Shown in pieces: positions 16,255 through 24,580 of a stretch of DNA of 64,000 nucleotides. The stretch's first letter is position 1. The number at the start of each line of letters is the position of its first letter. Source of the DNA: Saccharothrix sp. NRRL B-16314 (GTDB lineage: Bacteria > Actinomycetota > Actinomycetes > Mycobacteriales > Pseudonocardiaceae); assembly GCF_000716595.1 (NCBI RefSeq), contig NZ_JNXC01000001.1, positions 124,001 through 188,000 on the forward strand. Reading direction: 5' to 3'. A model generated the notes under the pieces. It saw only the letters and a program-made list of their open reading frames with translations, ran no database searches and had not been told where the DNA came from. The position numbers were made by a program, and so were the translations under genes.

Positions 16255-16598
16255 GCTTGACCCCCTTCAAGCTCGTTGCGGAGCTTCTCCGCCAAAGGGT
16301 CGAGGTTCTTGTTCGCGTGCCGCACGTACAGCGTCGTGATGACGAACGTCGACACGAACTGGAGCAGGCCGAGGATCAGGCCCACGTTGATGTTGCCGAC
16401 GACCTTGGTCGACATGAAGCCGTGGGCGTAGTCGGCCAGGAGCACGTACGCCACGTACCAGGCCAGGAAGAGGCCGGCCATGGGGAAGACGAAGCTCCGC
16501 AGCCGCCGACGCAGTTCGACGAAGTCGGGGCTGTTCTGCACATCTACCCAGACGTGATCGCCCGGGGCATCGGGGGTGTGCTGCTCAGAGGTGCTCAC
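16251..16598 (-). CDS. DUF485 membrane protein, symporter partner
   Basis: 115 residues. A hydrophilic N-terminus (VQNSPDFVELRRRLRSFVFP) precedes two membrane helices (MAGLFLAWYVAYVLLADYA and INVGLILGLLQFVSTFVITT) and a C-terminal RHANKNLDPLAEKLR. This is the YjcH/DUF485 family, nearly always encoded just before an acetate symporter gene. It overlaps the symporter start by four bases. Probably an accessory subunit of the transporter. Confidence 0.92.
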   Translation of the reverse strand: MSTSEQHTPDAPGDHVWVDVQNSPDFVELRRRLRSFVFPMAGLFLAWYVAYVLLADYAHGFMSTKVVGNINVGLILGLLQFVSTFVITTLYVRHANKNLDPLAEKLRNELEGGQA

Positions 16599-17003
16599 GG
16601 TCCCCTCCTCGCGTACTTGACGACGGTGTGAACGACACGTAAGTCCTCCTGGTGCGTTCCTGATACGCGGTGCACCGTAGGGAGACCTGGCTCACGCGAG
16701 AAAGACCTTTGGTGTGGACTTGCGCTCAACTGTCGGGTGATGCGATGAGCGGTAGGAATGCTGAGACGAACAACCACTCGGGTGATCAGAATCACCGGTA
16801 ACCGGATCGGTGGGTATATCTTCACCCGATTGAGACCTATAGGAACTCCGCGCAACCTCGACGGAAGGCCCGACGGTATCCCGCTGGTCATCGTCGCGGA
16901 AAGGTCGCCGGAGCGCCGGGCGGGCGGTCCGGACCGTGCGGTCGACGCCGGATCACCTGTGAGCGAACTCACGACCGGACACCCGCTCGGGCCCGGCGGC
17001 CGG
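16599..17003. promoter_or_regulatory. Non-coding upstream region of the DUF485-symporter operon
   Basis: About 400 bases without a credible gene: open frames here lack family matches and ribosome sites. It holds the promoter region of the operon and a CRP-type palindrome at 16781-16796. The composition at 16720-16850 is clearly more AT-rich than the flanking genes, as expected for a regulated promoter. The second symporter gene ends at its right border. Confidence 0.6.
16781..16796. promoter_or_regulatory. CRP/GlxR-type operator candidate
   Basis: GGTGATCAGAATCACC is a perfect inverted repeat that contains the CRP core GTGA-N6-TCAC. It lies about 185 bases before the DUF485 start. CRP-like regulators control acetate symporter genes in related bacteria such as Corynebacterium (GlxR). 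Binding here is inferred from the motif only. Confidence 0.45.
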
Positions 17004-18809
17004 TCAGGACAGCGGCGGTGACGCGGAGTCGTCGCGGCGCTTGTTCTCGTCCTGGCGGGCCTTCTCCTCCGCCGTGCCGAACCGCTGGACGTCCCGGTCC
17101 TGCATGAACCCCAGCGGGTCGGGCGCGTGCAGCCGCAGCAGTATCCGGCTGACGTCCTCCGGCCGCCGGCGCGCGGTCAGCTTGCTGATCATGATCATGG
17201 TCAGGAACGCCACCGGCACCGTCACCAGCGCCGGCTGCGAGAACACCGACGCCGCCCACTTGCCGGTGTAGGAGCTGATCACGGTCACCACCTGCGCGCC
17301 GATCACCAGCCCGCCGCCGACCACCAGCCCGACCATCGCGCCGACCCACGTCAGCCCGCGCCACCAGATGCCCAGCAGCAGCAACGGGCAGAACGTCGAC
17401 GCCGCCAGCGCGAACGACATCGCCACCGTCAGCGACGCGTCCGCCCCCGGCAGCGCCAGCGCCAGCGCGATCCCCAACCCGCCCGTGATCACCGTCGCCC
17501 ACCGGAAGTCGCGCACCTTGCCCGGCAGGATGTCCGTGGACACCACACCGGCCACCGACACGACGAGACCGGACGACGTGGACAGGAACGCCGCGAACGC
17601 ACCCGCCGCCACGACCGCGCCCAGCACCTGGCCCAGCAGGTTCGGCTGCATCGTGCTCGGCAGCAGCAGCACCGCCGTGTCCGTCTTGCCGGTCACCAGC
17701 AGCCGCGGCAGGTACTGCCGGGAGATCACGCCCAGCACGGTCGGGAACAGGTAGAACAGCCCCAGCAGGTACAGCACGTGCAACGCCGTGCGCCGCGCCG
17801 CCCGCCCGTCCGGGTTCGTGTAGAAGCGCACCAGGATGTGCGGCAGCCCCATCGTGCCCAGGAACGTGGCGAAGATCAGCGAGTACGTCTCGAACAGCCC
17901 GGACAGCCCGTCGGTCTGGGGCCGCAGCCAGTCGTGGTTCGACGTCGGCGAGCCCTCCACCACCGGCACCGGCGAGCCCGCGGTGAACCGCAGCTCGGTC
18001 TGCGCGCCCACCTCGTACAGGCCGGGCCGCCAGTACACGGAGCCGTCGGCGTACGACCCGTTCAGCACCCCCGTCGCGGACAGCTCCATCGCCACGTCGA
18101 CCCGGACCCGCACCTCGTCGACGGTCGTCACCTTCGCGTCCTCGGGGAACCGCAGCACGCCCGACGAGTCCACCGGCTGCGCGCCGTTGCCCGGCCCGCC
18201 CAGGAACAGCACGAACAGCACGAACGTCGGCGCGGCGATGGCGAAGAGCTTGCCCCAGTACTGGAACGCCTGCACCAGCGTGATCGCGCGCATCCCGCCG
18301 CCGAGGACGTTCACCGCCACGATCGCGATCACCACCACGACGCCGAGCCACGGCGGCAGGCCGGTGATCGTGTTCAAGGTCAACCCGGCCGACTGCAGCT
18401 GCGGCACCAGGTACAGCACCCCGATGCAGATCACGAAGAACGTGCAGAACTTCCGCAGGCGCAGCGACCCCAGCCGCGCCTCGGCGAAGTCGGGCAGCGT
18501 GTACGCGCCGGACCGCCGCAGCGGCGCGGCCACGAACAGCATCATCGCCAGGTAGCCCGCGGTGAAGCCGATCGGGTACCAGAGGGCGTCGATGCCGTCC
18601 TTCAGCACGAGCCCCGCCACGCCCAGGAACGACGCGGCGGACAGGTACTCGCCGGAGATCGCGGCGGCGTTGCGGGTGGCCGGGACGGCGCGGCGGGCCA
18701 CCAGGAAGTCCGGTGTCGTGTTCGCCCGGCGGGAACCCACGTAGCCCAACAGGAACGTCAAGACCGCCATGACGCCGACGAGGACCAGGCTCCACCCTGT
18801 CTGGATCAC
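17004..18809 (-). CDS. Second solute:sodium symporter, with an extra periplasmic loop
   Basis: 601 residues, an SSS-family transporter clearly paralogous to the one at 14668: TPDFLVARRAVPATRNAAAISGEYLSAASFLGVAG, VNVLGGGMRAITLVQAFQYWGK, GTMGLPHILVRFYTNPDGRAARRT. It carries an insertion of about 90 residues (about 210-300; NGAQPVDSSGVL to NHDWLRPQ) between helices, probably outside the membrane, absent from the shorter paralogue. It is the last gene of a LytTR-small membrane protein-symporter operon joined by ATGA overlaps. Substrate probably a short monocarboxylate; the loop could be a specificity element. Confidence 0.9.
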   Translation of the reverse strand: MIQTGWSLVLVGVMAVLTFLLGYVGSRRANTTPDFLVARRAVPATRNAAAISGEYLSAASFLGVAGLVLKDGIDALWYPIGFTAGYLAMMLFVAAPLRRSGAYTLPDFAEARLGSLRLRKFCTFFVICIGVLYLVPQLQSAGLTLNTITGLPPWLGVVVVIAIVAVNVLGGGMRAITLVQAFQYWGKLFAIAAPTFVLFVLFLGGPGNGAQPVDSSGVLRFPEDAKVTTVDEVRVRVDVAMELSATGVLNGSYADGSVYWRPGLYEVGAQTELRFTAGSPVPVVEGSPTSNHDWLRPQTDGLSGLFETYSLIFATFLGTMGLPHILVRFYTNPDGRAARRTALHVLYLLGLFYLFPTVLGVISRQYLPRLLVTGKTDTAVLLLPSTMQPNLLGQVLGAVVAAGAFAAFLSTSSGLVVSVAGVVSTDILPGKVRDFRWATVITGGLGIALALALPGADASLTVAMSFALAASTFCPLLLLGIWWRGLTWVGAMVGLVVGGGLVIGAQVVTVISSYTGKWAASVFSQPALVTVPVAFLTMIMISKLTARRRPEDVSRILLRLHAPDPLGFMQDRDVQRFGTAEEKARQDENKRRDDSASPPLS

Positions 18810-19246
18810 CGGTCCACCGAACTCACGAAGTCCTGCTCATGCCTCTCCGCCAGCCCCCGGTACGCGTAGCCGACGCCGTAGCAGAGCGGGAACGGCAGCA
18901 GGCCCAGCAGCAACCACGGCAGCCGCACGCCCAGCAGCTGCACGTCCGACAGCCACGGCAGGAGGTAGAACGCCACCGGCAGCAGCGCCAGGAACAGCAG
19001 CGTGCCGCCGCCAAGCAGCAGACCCGTGCGCAGCTGCTGCCGGATCAGGTCGCGGATCAGCTTCTCGCCGACGCTGGTCTGCTCCTCCAGCTCGATGATC
19101 GTGCGCAGCACCCGACCGCGTCCGCGCGGGTCCGCCAGCACCACCCGCCGGCGGCGGTTCTTGCGCGCCGACACCGACAGCCAGGCATCGCGTTCGGCCG
19201 GCTGCGGCTGGTCCGGTTGGCCGGGAGGGCCGGAGTGGCTGGTCAT
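18806..19246 (-). CDS. Small membrane protein, partner of the second symporter
   Basis: 146 residues; ATG overlaps the stop of the LytTR gene and its own stop overlaps the symporter start (ATGA at both ends). A Pro/Gln-rich N-terminus and a basic RKNRRRRVVLADPRGRGRVLR precede a helix (IIELEEQTSVGEKLIRDLIRQQL) and two membrane helices. It takes the place that DUF485 has in the other symporter operon, and the topology is comparable, but the sequence is different. An accessory subunit role is inferred. Confidence 0.8.
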   Translation of the reverse strand: MTSHSGPPGQPDQPQPAERDAWLSVSARKNRRRRVVLADPRGRGRVLRTIIELEEQTSVGEKLIRDLIRQQLRTGLLLGGGTLLFLALLPVAFYLLPWLSDVQLLGVRLPWLLLGLLPFPLCYGVGYAYRGLAERHEQDFVSSVDR

Positions 19247-20118
19247 CCCCAACTGCTCTTGGGGGGGCGCACGATCCTCTCCTTCAGCTCACGCGTGTGC
19301 CGCCGGCTGACCGGCAGCTCCTTCGCCCCGTCACCGGAGCCGATCACCACCGCGTACCCGTTCGACGTCATCCGCAGCTCGGTCACCAGCGGCAGCGCCA
19401 CCAGGAACGAGCGGTGGATGCGCACGAACCCGGCGTTCTCCCACCGCTCTTCCAGCTGCGCCAGCGGGATGCGCACCAGGTGGCTCGAACCGTCGCTGGT
19501 GTGCAGGCGCGCGTAGTCGCCCTGCGCTTCGACGTAGCGGACGGTGGCCCGGGGCACGAGCTTGATGGTGCCACCCAGCTCGACCGGGATCACCTCGTCG
19601 TCCTGCGGATCCGCCGCGGCGGGCTCCGGTGTGACCGCCGGTGTCGCCGCGACCCGCTCGACGACCCGCGAGATCGCCTTGTTCACCCGGTCCTCGTTGA
19701 TCGGCTTGGTCACGAAGTCCAAGGCTCCCACCTCGAACGCCACCACGGCCTCCGAGTGCTCGACCCCCGTGACGAACACCAACGCCGGTGGCGCGCGGAA
19801 CGCGCCGAGCACGCGCGCGAGGTCCGTGCCGCTCAGGCCGGGCATGTTGATGTCGGCGAACACGGCGTCGACCGGCGGCATCCCCGCCCTCGTGCGGTCC
19901 ATCACCTCGACGTCGTAGTCACCCCGGAGGATGCGCAGTGCCTCGGCCGCGTCGAAGGCCGTGAGCACACGTCGAATGTGCGGGCTGCTCTCGAGCAGGT
20001 ACTTGATCTCGCTCAGACCGGGTGCCTCGTCGTCCACCGCCAGAACGAGGAGGCCGGCGCTGTCCGCGCGATTGCTCACTGGGTTGCTGCTCACTGGGGT
20101 ACTCACTGTGCCGCGCAT
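19243..20118 (-). CDS. LytTR-family response regulator
   Basis: 291 residues. Receiver domain (about 24-145): VLAVDDEAP, phospho-acceptor Asp in VFADINMPGLSGTDL, Thr in LVFVTG and Lys in FVTKPINED. The C-terminal LytTR DNA-binding domain (about 180-285) has LVPRATVRYVEAQGDYARLHT, RWENAGFVRIHRSFLVAL and LPVSRRHTRELKERI. It heads the operon of the second symporter and pairs with the LytS-type kinase at 21354, separated by an SppA-like gene and a 55-codon gene. By analogy with BtsSR-type systems it may activate the symporter when its substrate is sensed. Confidence 0.92.
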   Translation of the reverse strand: MRGTVSTPVSSNPVSNRADSAGLLVLAVDDEAPGLSEIKYLLESSPHIRRVLTAFDAAEALRILRGDYDVEVMDRTRAGMPPVDAVFADINMPGLSGTDLARVLGAFRAPPALVFVTGVEHSEAVVAFEVGALDFVTKPINEDRVNKAISRVVERVAATPAVTPEPAAADPQDDEVIPVELGGTIKLVPRATVRYVEAQGDYARLHTSDGSSHLVRIPLAQLEERWENAGFVRIHRSFLVALPLVTELRMTSNGYAVVIGSGDGAKELPVSRRHTRELKERIVRPPKSSWG

Positions 20119-20179
20119 CTTGCCGACCCGGCGGGGTCGCTGTCTACGCCGGTTGCCGGACGGCCACGAGGCCGTGACC

Positions 20180-21046
20180 TCACAAGCCGAATCGCGACCA
20201 GCGCGCCCGCTCTTCCAGCGCCGCCAACCCCTCCAGCAGGAAGTCGCCCGATCGGGTGGTCGTGCCGGCGAGTCCGAGCCGGGCCAGCAGGGGTCGGCGC
20301 GGCTCGGCGATCGCGATCTCCGCGCCGGGGTAGCGCTTGGCCACCACGCCGCGCATGGTGCCGATGCCGTCCACCAGACCGAGTTCGAGCGCCTTCGCCC
20401 CCGTCCACACCTCGCCGTTGAACAGCTCGTCGTCGGCGCCCTTGAGCTTCACGCCGCGGCGTTCCTTGACCCAGTCGGCGAACTGCTCGTGCATCTGCGC
20501 CTGGAGGCCCTTCAGCCACTCGACGTCCTCCGGCTTCTCCGGGCTGAACGGGTCGAGGCGGACCTTGTTGTCGCCGGCCGTGTGCACGCGCCGTTCGACG
20601 CCGTAACGCTCGATCAGGCCGTTGAGGCCGAAACCGGCGCTCACCACGCCGATCGAGCCGACCAGGGACGTGCCGTGCGCGTAGATCTCGTCGCCCGCGC
20701 AGGCCAGCCAGTAGCCGCCGGAGGCCGCCAGGTCCTCGCAGAACGCCAGGACGGGCACCTTCTTCCGGCCGGCCAGCTCGCGGACCCGTTCGGCGATCAG
20801 GGCCGACTGGGTCGGCGCGCCGCCCGGCGAGTTGATCAGCAGCGCGACGGCGACCAGCCGGTCGTGCTCGAACGCGCGGGTCAACGCGCTCTCCACGTTC
20901 TGCATGCTGATGGTGTTGCGGGCCATCGGCGTGGGCGTCGGGGTGATGACGCCGTGCAGGCGGACGGCGGCCACCACGGGACCGCGCTCGGTCCGCTCGC
21001 TCACGATCCTGGGCAGCCGGGCCGCGATCTTGTCCGTGACGCTCAT
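20180..21046 (-). CDS. S49 family peptidase, SppA-like
   Basis: 288 residues, ATG start. SppA-type signal-peptide peptidase fold: VALLINSPGGAPTQSALIAERV, catalytic Ser in EDLAASGGYWLACAGDEIYAHGTSLVGSIGV, and GEVWTGAKALELGLVDGIG. No clear membrane anchor is present, unlike E. coli SppA, so it resembles the shorter SohB/SppA36 forms. It sits between the response regulator and kinase genes, apparently as a separate cistron. Confidence 0.9.
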   Translation of the reverse strand: MSVTDKIAARLPRIVSERTERGPVVAAVRLHGVITPTPTPMARNTISMQNVESALTRAFEHDRLVAVALLINSPGGAPTQSALIAERVRELAGRKKVPVLAFCEDLAASGGYWLACAGDEIYAHGTSLVGSIGVVSAGFGLNGLIERYGVERRVHTAGDNKVRLDPFSPEKPEDVEWLKGLQAQMHEQFADWVKERRGVKLKGADDELFNGEVWTGAKALELGLVDGIGTMRGVVAKRYPGAEIAIAEPRRPLLARLGLAGTTTRSGDFLLEGLAALEERARWSRFGL

Positions 21047-21120
21047 GGCCTCGACCTTACGTCGGCTCGCCGGTCCGGTGCGCCCTGGAAGCGCCGGCGG
21101 GCACGGCTACCATCGCAGGG

Positions 21121-21288
21121 GTGACGTTCAACCCGATCCGCTGGCTCGAGCGCTACGTCGAGTGGTGGGACGTCCGGGGCAGGCAGAACGCCGACGGTCC
21201 GACCTCGATGCACGTCTACTGGATGTGGGTCTCGTGGAGCGTGTGCGCGGTCATGATGGTGACCGTGCTGGCGATCGCGGCGGCCTGA
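21121..21288 (+). CDS. Small membrane protein, 55 residues
   Basis: GTG start at 21121. The N-terminus is hydrophilic and Trp-rich (NPIRWLERYVEWWDVRG), and the C-terminal half is one membrane helix (MHVYWMWVSWSVCAVMMVTVL). It is divergent from the SppA-like gene by 74 bases and convergent with the sensor kinase, ending before a 15-bp tandem repeat. I do not recognise a family. High third-position GC and clean amphipathic layout support coding. Confidence 0.6.
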   Translation: MTFNPIRWLERYVEWWDVRGRQNADGPTSMHVYWMWVSWSVCAVMMVTVLAIAAA

Positions 21289-21301
21289 TCGTCCGGCACC
21301 C

Positions 21302-21360
21302 GAACCGTCAGGCCTGAACCCGTCAGGTTCGAACCCGTCAGGCCAGAACCCCGTCAGGCC
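21302..21360. repeat. Four 14-15-bp tandem repeats at the sensor kinase stop
   Basis: Units begin at 21302, 21316, 21331 and 21346, each GAACC(C)GTCAGG plus two to four variable bases. The stop codon of the kinase gene (21354-21356, minus strand) lies in the last unit. No hairpin terminator is seen in this convergent gap. Confidence 0.8.
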
Positions 21361-22613
21361 CGCACGACCGGCTGTTCGGTGGTGTCCTCCAGGCGCGGCG
21401 GCACGATGGGCAGGTTCGTCCGCACGCCCGGCCGGTACTTGGGGATCTTCAGGATGATCTTCATGCCGGCGTCCGGCGCGGTCTCCACGACCAGCGCGTA
21501 GTCGTCGCCGAACACCGCGCGCATCCGGTGGTTGATGTTGCCGATGCCGACGTGCGCCCCGGTCTGGTGCGCGTCCTTCAGGTCCTCGAAGAGCCGGTCC
21601 GGGTCCATGCCGACGCCGTCGTCCTCGACCGAGATCAGCGCCTCCGCGCCGTTGTCCTCGGCGATGATCGTCAGCTCGCCGCCGCCGGGCTTCTTCGCCA
21701 GACCGTGCCGGACGGCGTTCTCCACCAGCGGCTGGAGCACCAGGAACGGCAGCACGACCTGCAGCACCTCGGGCGCGACCTTCAGCCGCACGTTCAGCCT
21801 CGGCCCGTACCGCGCCTGCTCGATGGTCAGGTAGCGGTGGATGTTCTTCAGCTCGTCCGACAGCGTGGTGAAGAACCCGTCGGTGCGGAACGAGTAGCGG
21901 GTGAACTCGGCGAACTCCTGCAGCAGCTCCCGCGCGTGCGCCGGGTCGGTGCGGATCAGCGACGAGATCGTGTTCAGCGCGTTGTAGACGAAGTGCGGCG
22001 AGATCTGCGCGCGCAGCGCCCGGACCTCGGCCTGCGCCAACGCCTGCCGCGACTTCTGGAGCACTTCGAGCTCCAGCTGCGTGGAGACGAACCGCGCGGT
22101 CTCCTCCGCCATCCGGATCTGCCGCTTGTTCGCCACGCCGCTGACCACGATCAGCGTGCCGGCGACCTCGTTCTCCACCACCAGCGGCACGATCACGGCG
22201 GTGTGCAGCGAGCACGGGCCGGGCAGTTCGCACTCCAGCTTGCGGTGCTCGACGTGCTCCTTGTGCCCCTCACCGATGGCCCGCTCGATGTAGGAGCGGA
22301 GGAACTCGTAGTGGTCGTTCGCGCCGCCGTCCCACGACAGCAGCGTGCCCTCGTGGTCGGTGATGCCGACCGCGACGCACCGCAGCATCTCGCGCAGGTG
22401 CGGGGTGGCCTTGTCCGCCGCGTCCTCGGTCAGGCCTTCGCGCAGGTCGGCCGACGCCTTGGACATGCGGTGCAGCATGTCCATCACGGCGTCCTCGACG
22501 GACGTGCTGACGCGGCGGGCACGGCACAGCATCACGAAGAGGCCGAGGACGGCCAGGCTCGCGATGAGGCCGAGCACAGCGCGCTCGGTCAGGAGGTCCC
22601 GCACGGCGTCCAT
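21354..22613 (-). CDS. LytS/BtsS-type sensor histidine kinase
   Basis: 419 residues from the ATG at 22613. A single N-terminal membrane helix (AVLGLIASLAVLGLFVMLC) is followed by a GAF-like sensor region (REMLRCVAVGITDHEGTLLSW through SLHTAVIVPLVVENEVAGTLIV), the His_kinase domain LRAQISPHFVYNALNTISSLI with the phospho-His in SPHFVYN, and a HATPase domain (LQPLVENAVRHGL, DDGVGMD, GIGNINHRMRAVFG). It pairs with the LytTR regulator at 19243. A perfect 12-bp palindrome ACCCGATCGGGT (22703-22714) lies upstream and might be an operator. Confidence 0.9.
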   Translation of the reverse strand: MDAVRDLLTERAVLGLIASLAVLGLFVMLCRARRVSTSVEDAVMDMLHRMSKASADLREGLTEDAADKATPHLREMLRCVAVGITDHEGTLLSWDGGANDHYEFLRSYIERAIGEGHKEHVEHRKLECELPGPCSLHTAVIVPLVVENEVAGTLIVVSGVANKRQIRMAEETARFVSTQLELEVLQKSRQALAQAEVRALRAQISPHFVYNALNTISSLIRTDPAHARELLQEFAEFTRYSFRTDGFFTTLSDELKNIHRYLTIEQARYGPRLNVRLKVAPEVLQVVLPFLVLQPLVENAVRHGLAKKPGGGELTIIAEDNGAEALISVEDDGVGMDPDRLFEDLKDAHQTGAHVGIGNINHRMRAVFGDDYALVVETAPDAGMKIILKIPKYRPGVRTNLPIVPPRLEDTTEQPVVRA

Positions 22614-22741
22614 GCTGTTCTGTGGTGGCCCCGGAGGCAAGGGGCTGGGATGAGTGAGACTCGCCCATCCGATGAATTGGCGGCAACCGTGGCGATCTGC
22701 TTACCCGATCGGGTGATCAACGGGGGGCATGATCACGGAGA

Positions 22742-22775
22742 GTGGGTGCGACCCGATCGCCCGGGTCGCACCCAC
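22742..22775 (-). terminator. Hairpin after the small secreted protein gene
   Basis: GTGGGTGCGACCCG (22742-22755) and CGGGTCGCACCCAC (22762-22775) form 14 perfect pairs around a six-base loop. It lies 40 bases past the stop of the gene at 22815. No T-tract follows, as is common in actinomycete terminators. Confidence 0.65.
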
Positions 22776-22814
22776 ACCGCCGCGACGCCCACGCGCGTCG
22801 GCGGCAACCCGGGG

Positions 22815-23075
22815 TCAAGTGGTCTTGGTCTTGGTGGTGGTCTTCGTCGGTTTGCCCGACTTCTTGCACCCCAACTCCTTCACCAGGTCCTTCAGCTCCG
22901 GGTGGTCGAGGAGGTCCAGGTCCTCCAGCACCCGGCAGATCACCTTGGAGACCTGGTCCTGACTCAGCCGGGGTTCCTCCTCCGGCGCGGCGACCGAGAC
23001 GGCGATGGTCGACCCGGCGAACGTGGCCAGTCCCATCGTGGTTCCGATCAGCGCGGCGGCGAGACGCTGGTTCAT
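22815..23075 (-). CDS. Small secreted protein with a basic Lys/Thr tail
   Basis: 86 residues. A Sec signal peptide (MNQRLAAALIGTTMGLATFAGSTIAVSVAA) is followed by an acidic helical part (EEEPRLSQDQVSKVICRVLEDLDLLDHPELKDLVKEL, two Cys in all) and a tail of alternating Lys and Thr. I do not recognise a family. The charge split suggests binding to an anionic surface polymer. A strong ribosome site GGAGGAAGCG precedes the ATG. Confidence 0.75.
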   Translation of the reverse strand: MNQRLAAALIGTTMGLATFAGSTIAVSVAAPEEEPRLSQDQVSKVICRVLEDLDLLDHPELKDLVKELGCKKSGKPTKTTTKTKTT

Positions 23076-23169
23076 CGCTTCCTCCAGGTAGTCGGTCGGA
23101 CACCCGGGGAACTACCCGACGGAGGAGCGCCCAGTCGGCAAATGGACCAACCCACACGTCCGTGTGGTT

Positions 23170-24033
23170 CTACTTGAGGAGCCGGGACATCCGCCGGTCG
23201 GCGAGCGGCTTGCCACCGGTCTGGCACTTCGCGCAGTACTGGAACGCCTTGTCCGCGAACGACACCTCGCGGACCGTGTCACCGCACACCGGGCACGGCA
23301 GGCCGGTCCGCGCGTGCACCCGCAGCCCCGACCGCTTCTCGCCCTTCAACGTCGCCGCCGACTGGCCGACCGACCGCGCCACCGCGTCCGTCAGCACGCC
23401 GACCAACGCCTCGTGCAGCCGGTCCAACGCCTCCGCCGGCAGCTTCCCCACCGTCGCGTACGGCGACAGCCTGGCCGTGTGCATGATCTCGTCGGAGTAC
23501 GCGTTGCCGACGCCCGCCATGAGCGTCTGATCGGTCAACGCGGTCTTCAGCCGCTCGGTGCGCCCGGCGAACAGGTCTTCGAGCTGGGTGCGCGTCACCG
23601 ACAGCGCGTCCGGTCCCAGCCGGGCGATCCCCGGGACGTCCGCCGGGTCGTCCACCACCCACGCGGCCAGGCCCTTCTTCGTGCCCGCCTCGGTCAGGTC
23701 GAACCCCGGCCCCTCGCCGGGCGGACCGAGGTGCACGCGCAGCGCCAGCGGACCGCGGCCCGGCTTCGGCGGCGCCGCCGACAGGTGCTCCGACCAGCGC
23801 AGCCACCCGGCCCGCGCCAGGTGCACCACCAGGTGCAGGCCGCCGCAGTCCAGGTCGAGGTGCTTGCCGAACCGGCCGGCACCCGTCACCTCGCGGCCCT
23901 GGAGCTCGGTCCAGGGCGGCGTGAACGTCTTCAACACCTGCAACGACGCGACGTCCACCCGGTGCACGCGTCGTCCGACGGCGTGCTCGCGCAGGTGGTG
24001 GGCGAGCGCCTCGACCTCGGGGAGTTCAGGCAC
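23170..24033 (-). CDS. Fpg/Nei family DNA glycosylase
   Basis: 287 residues. It removes oxidised bases from DNA and cuts the abasic site. The catalytic N-terminus is MPELPEVEALAHHL (Pro2 nucleophile, Glu3), with the beta-turn Lys in RFGKHLDL, the helix-two-turn-helix LKTALTDQTLMAGVGNAYSDEI, and a C-terminal zinc finger with Cys pairs CPVC and CAKC. The Nei-type PPW segment early in the protein and the RMSRLLK tail fit actinobacterial Nei2-like enzymes better than classical MutM. It is alone, about 27 bases from the next gene. Confidence 0.92.
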   Translation of the reverse strand: MPELPEVEALAHHLREHAVGRRVHRVDVASLQVLKTFTPPWTELQGREVTGAGRFGKHLDLDCGGLHLVVHLARAGWLRWSEHLSAAPPKPGRGPLALRVHLGPPGEGPGFDLTEAGTKKGLAAWVVDDPADVPGIARLGPDALSVTRTQLEDLFAGRTERLKTALTDQTLMAGVGNAYSDEIMHTARLSPYATVGKLPAEALDRLHEALVGVLTDAVARSVGQSAATLKGEKRSGLRVHARTGLPCPVCGDTVREVSFADKAFQYCAKCQTGGKPLADRRMSRLLK

Positions 24034-24060
24034 CGGACCAGTGTCACCCCGCGCGGGCGA

Positions 24061-24495
24061 TCAGTCGACCGGTTGCAGCGGGCCGTCCAGGTCGGGCAGC
24101 GAGTACATCTCGATCTTGCGGGCCACGTTGGCGACCTCGTTGCGCACGGTCAGGAAACCGCGCACCGAGCCGACCCACCGCTCCGGCGGCAGCTCCTCGG
24201 TCTTCTTCGACTCGGCGGCCACCAGCCACGGCCGGCGCACCGCCCAGCGGACCGGGAAGAACAGGAACACCAGGATCAGCGCCAGGATCAGCCAGCCCGG
24301 CACGACCACGCCCGCCGGTGTCCAGGACACCAGCACGACACCCATCACCACGACGATCGCGAGCATGAGCACACCGGGGCCGTATCCGCCGCTCACGTCG
24401 TGTTCGAAGTCGGCGTCGGCCGACGCGTTGCGCCACTCGATCTGACTGCGCACCGTCCACATCCGGCCGTCCGCGCCGCGCACCAGCCGCGTCAT
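24061..24495 (-). CDS. Membrane protein, unknown function
   Basis: 144 residues from the ATG with GAGGAGACG upstream; a start at 24525 is less likely. The N-terminal 40 residues (RLVRGADGRMWTVRSQIEWRN) form a small beta-rich cytoplasmic part, followed by two membrane helices (YGPGVLMLAIVVVMGVVLVSW and PGWLILALILVFLFFP) and a C-terminal amphipathic domain ending MYSLPDLDGPLQPVD. Homologues are common in Pseudonocardiales without a known role. Confidence 0.8.
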   Translation of the reverse strand: MTRLVRGADGRMWTVRSQIEWRNASADADFEHDVSGGYGPGVLMLAIVVVMGVVLVSWTPAGVVVPGWLILALILVFLFFPVRWAVRRPWLVAAESKKTEELPPERWVGSVRGFLTVRNEVANVARKIEMYSLPDLDGPLQPVD

Positions 24496-24580
24496 CACCG
24501 TCTCCTCAAGACGTCGAGCGATCACTCAGCGTTTGCCACGCTACCGGCAAAGTCTTGCACCTCGTGGGTGAAACCCGCAG

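Noticed and set aside
16595..16972. A 125-codon minus-strand frame upstream of the DUF485 gene
   Set aside because: No ribosome site or family and mixed codon use; the region behaves like a promoter with a CRP-type site.
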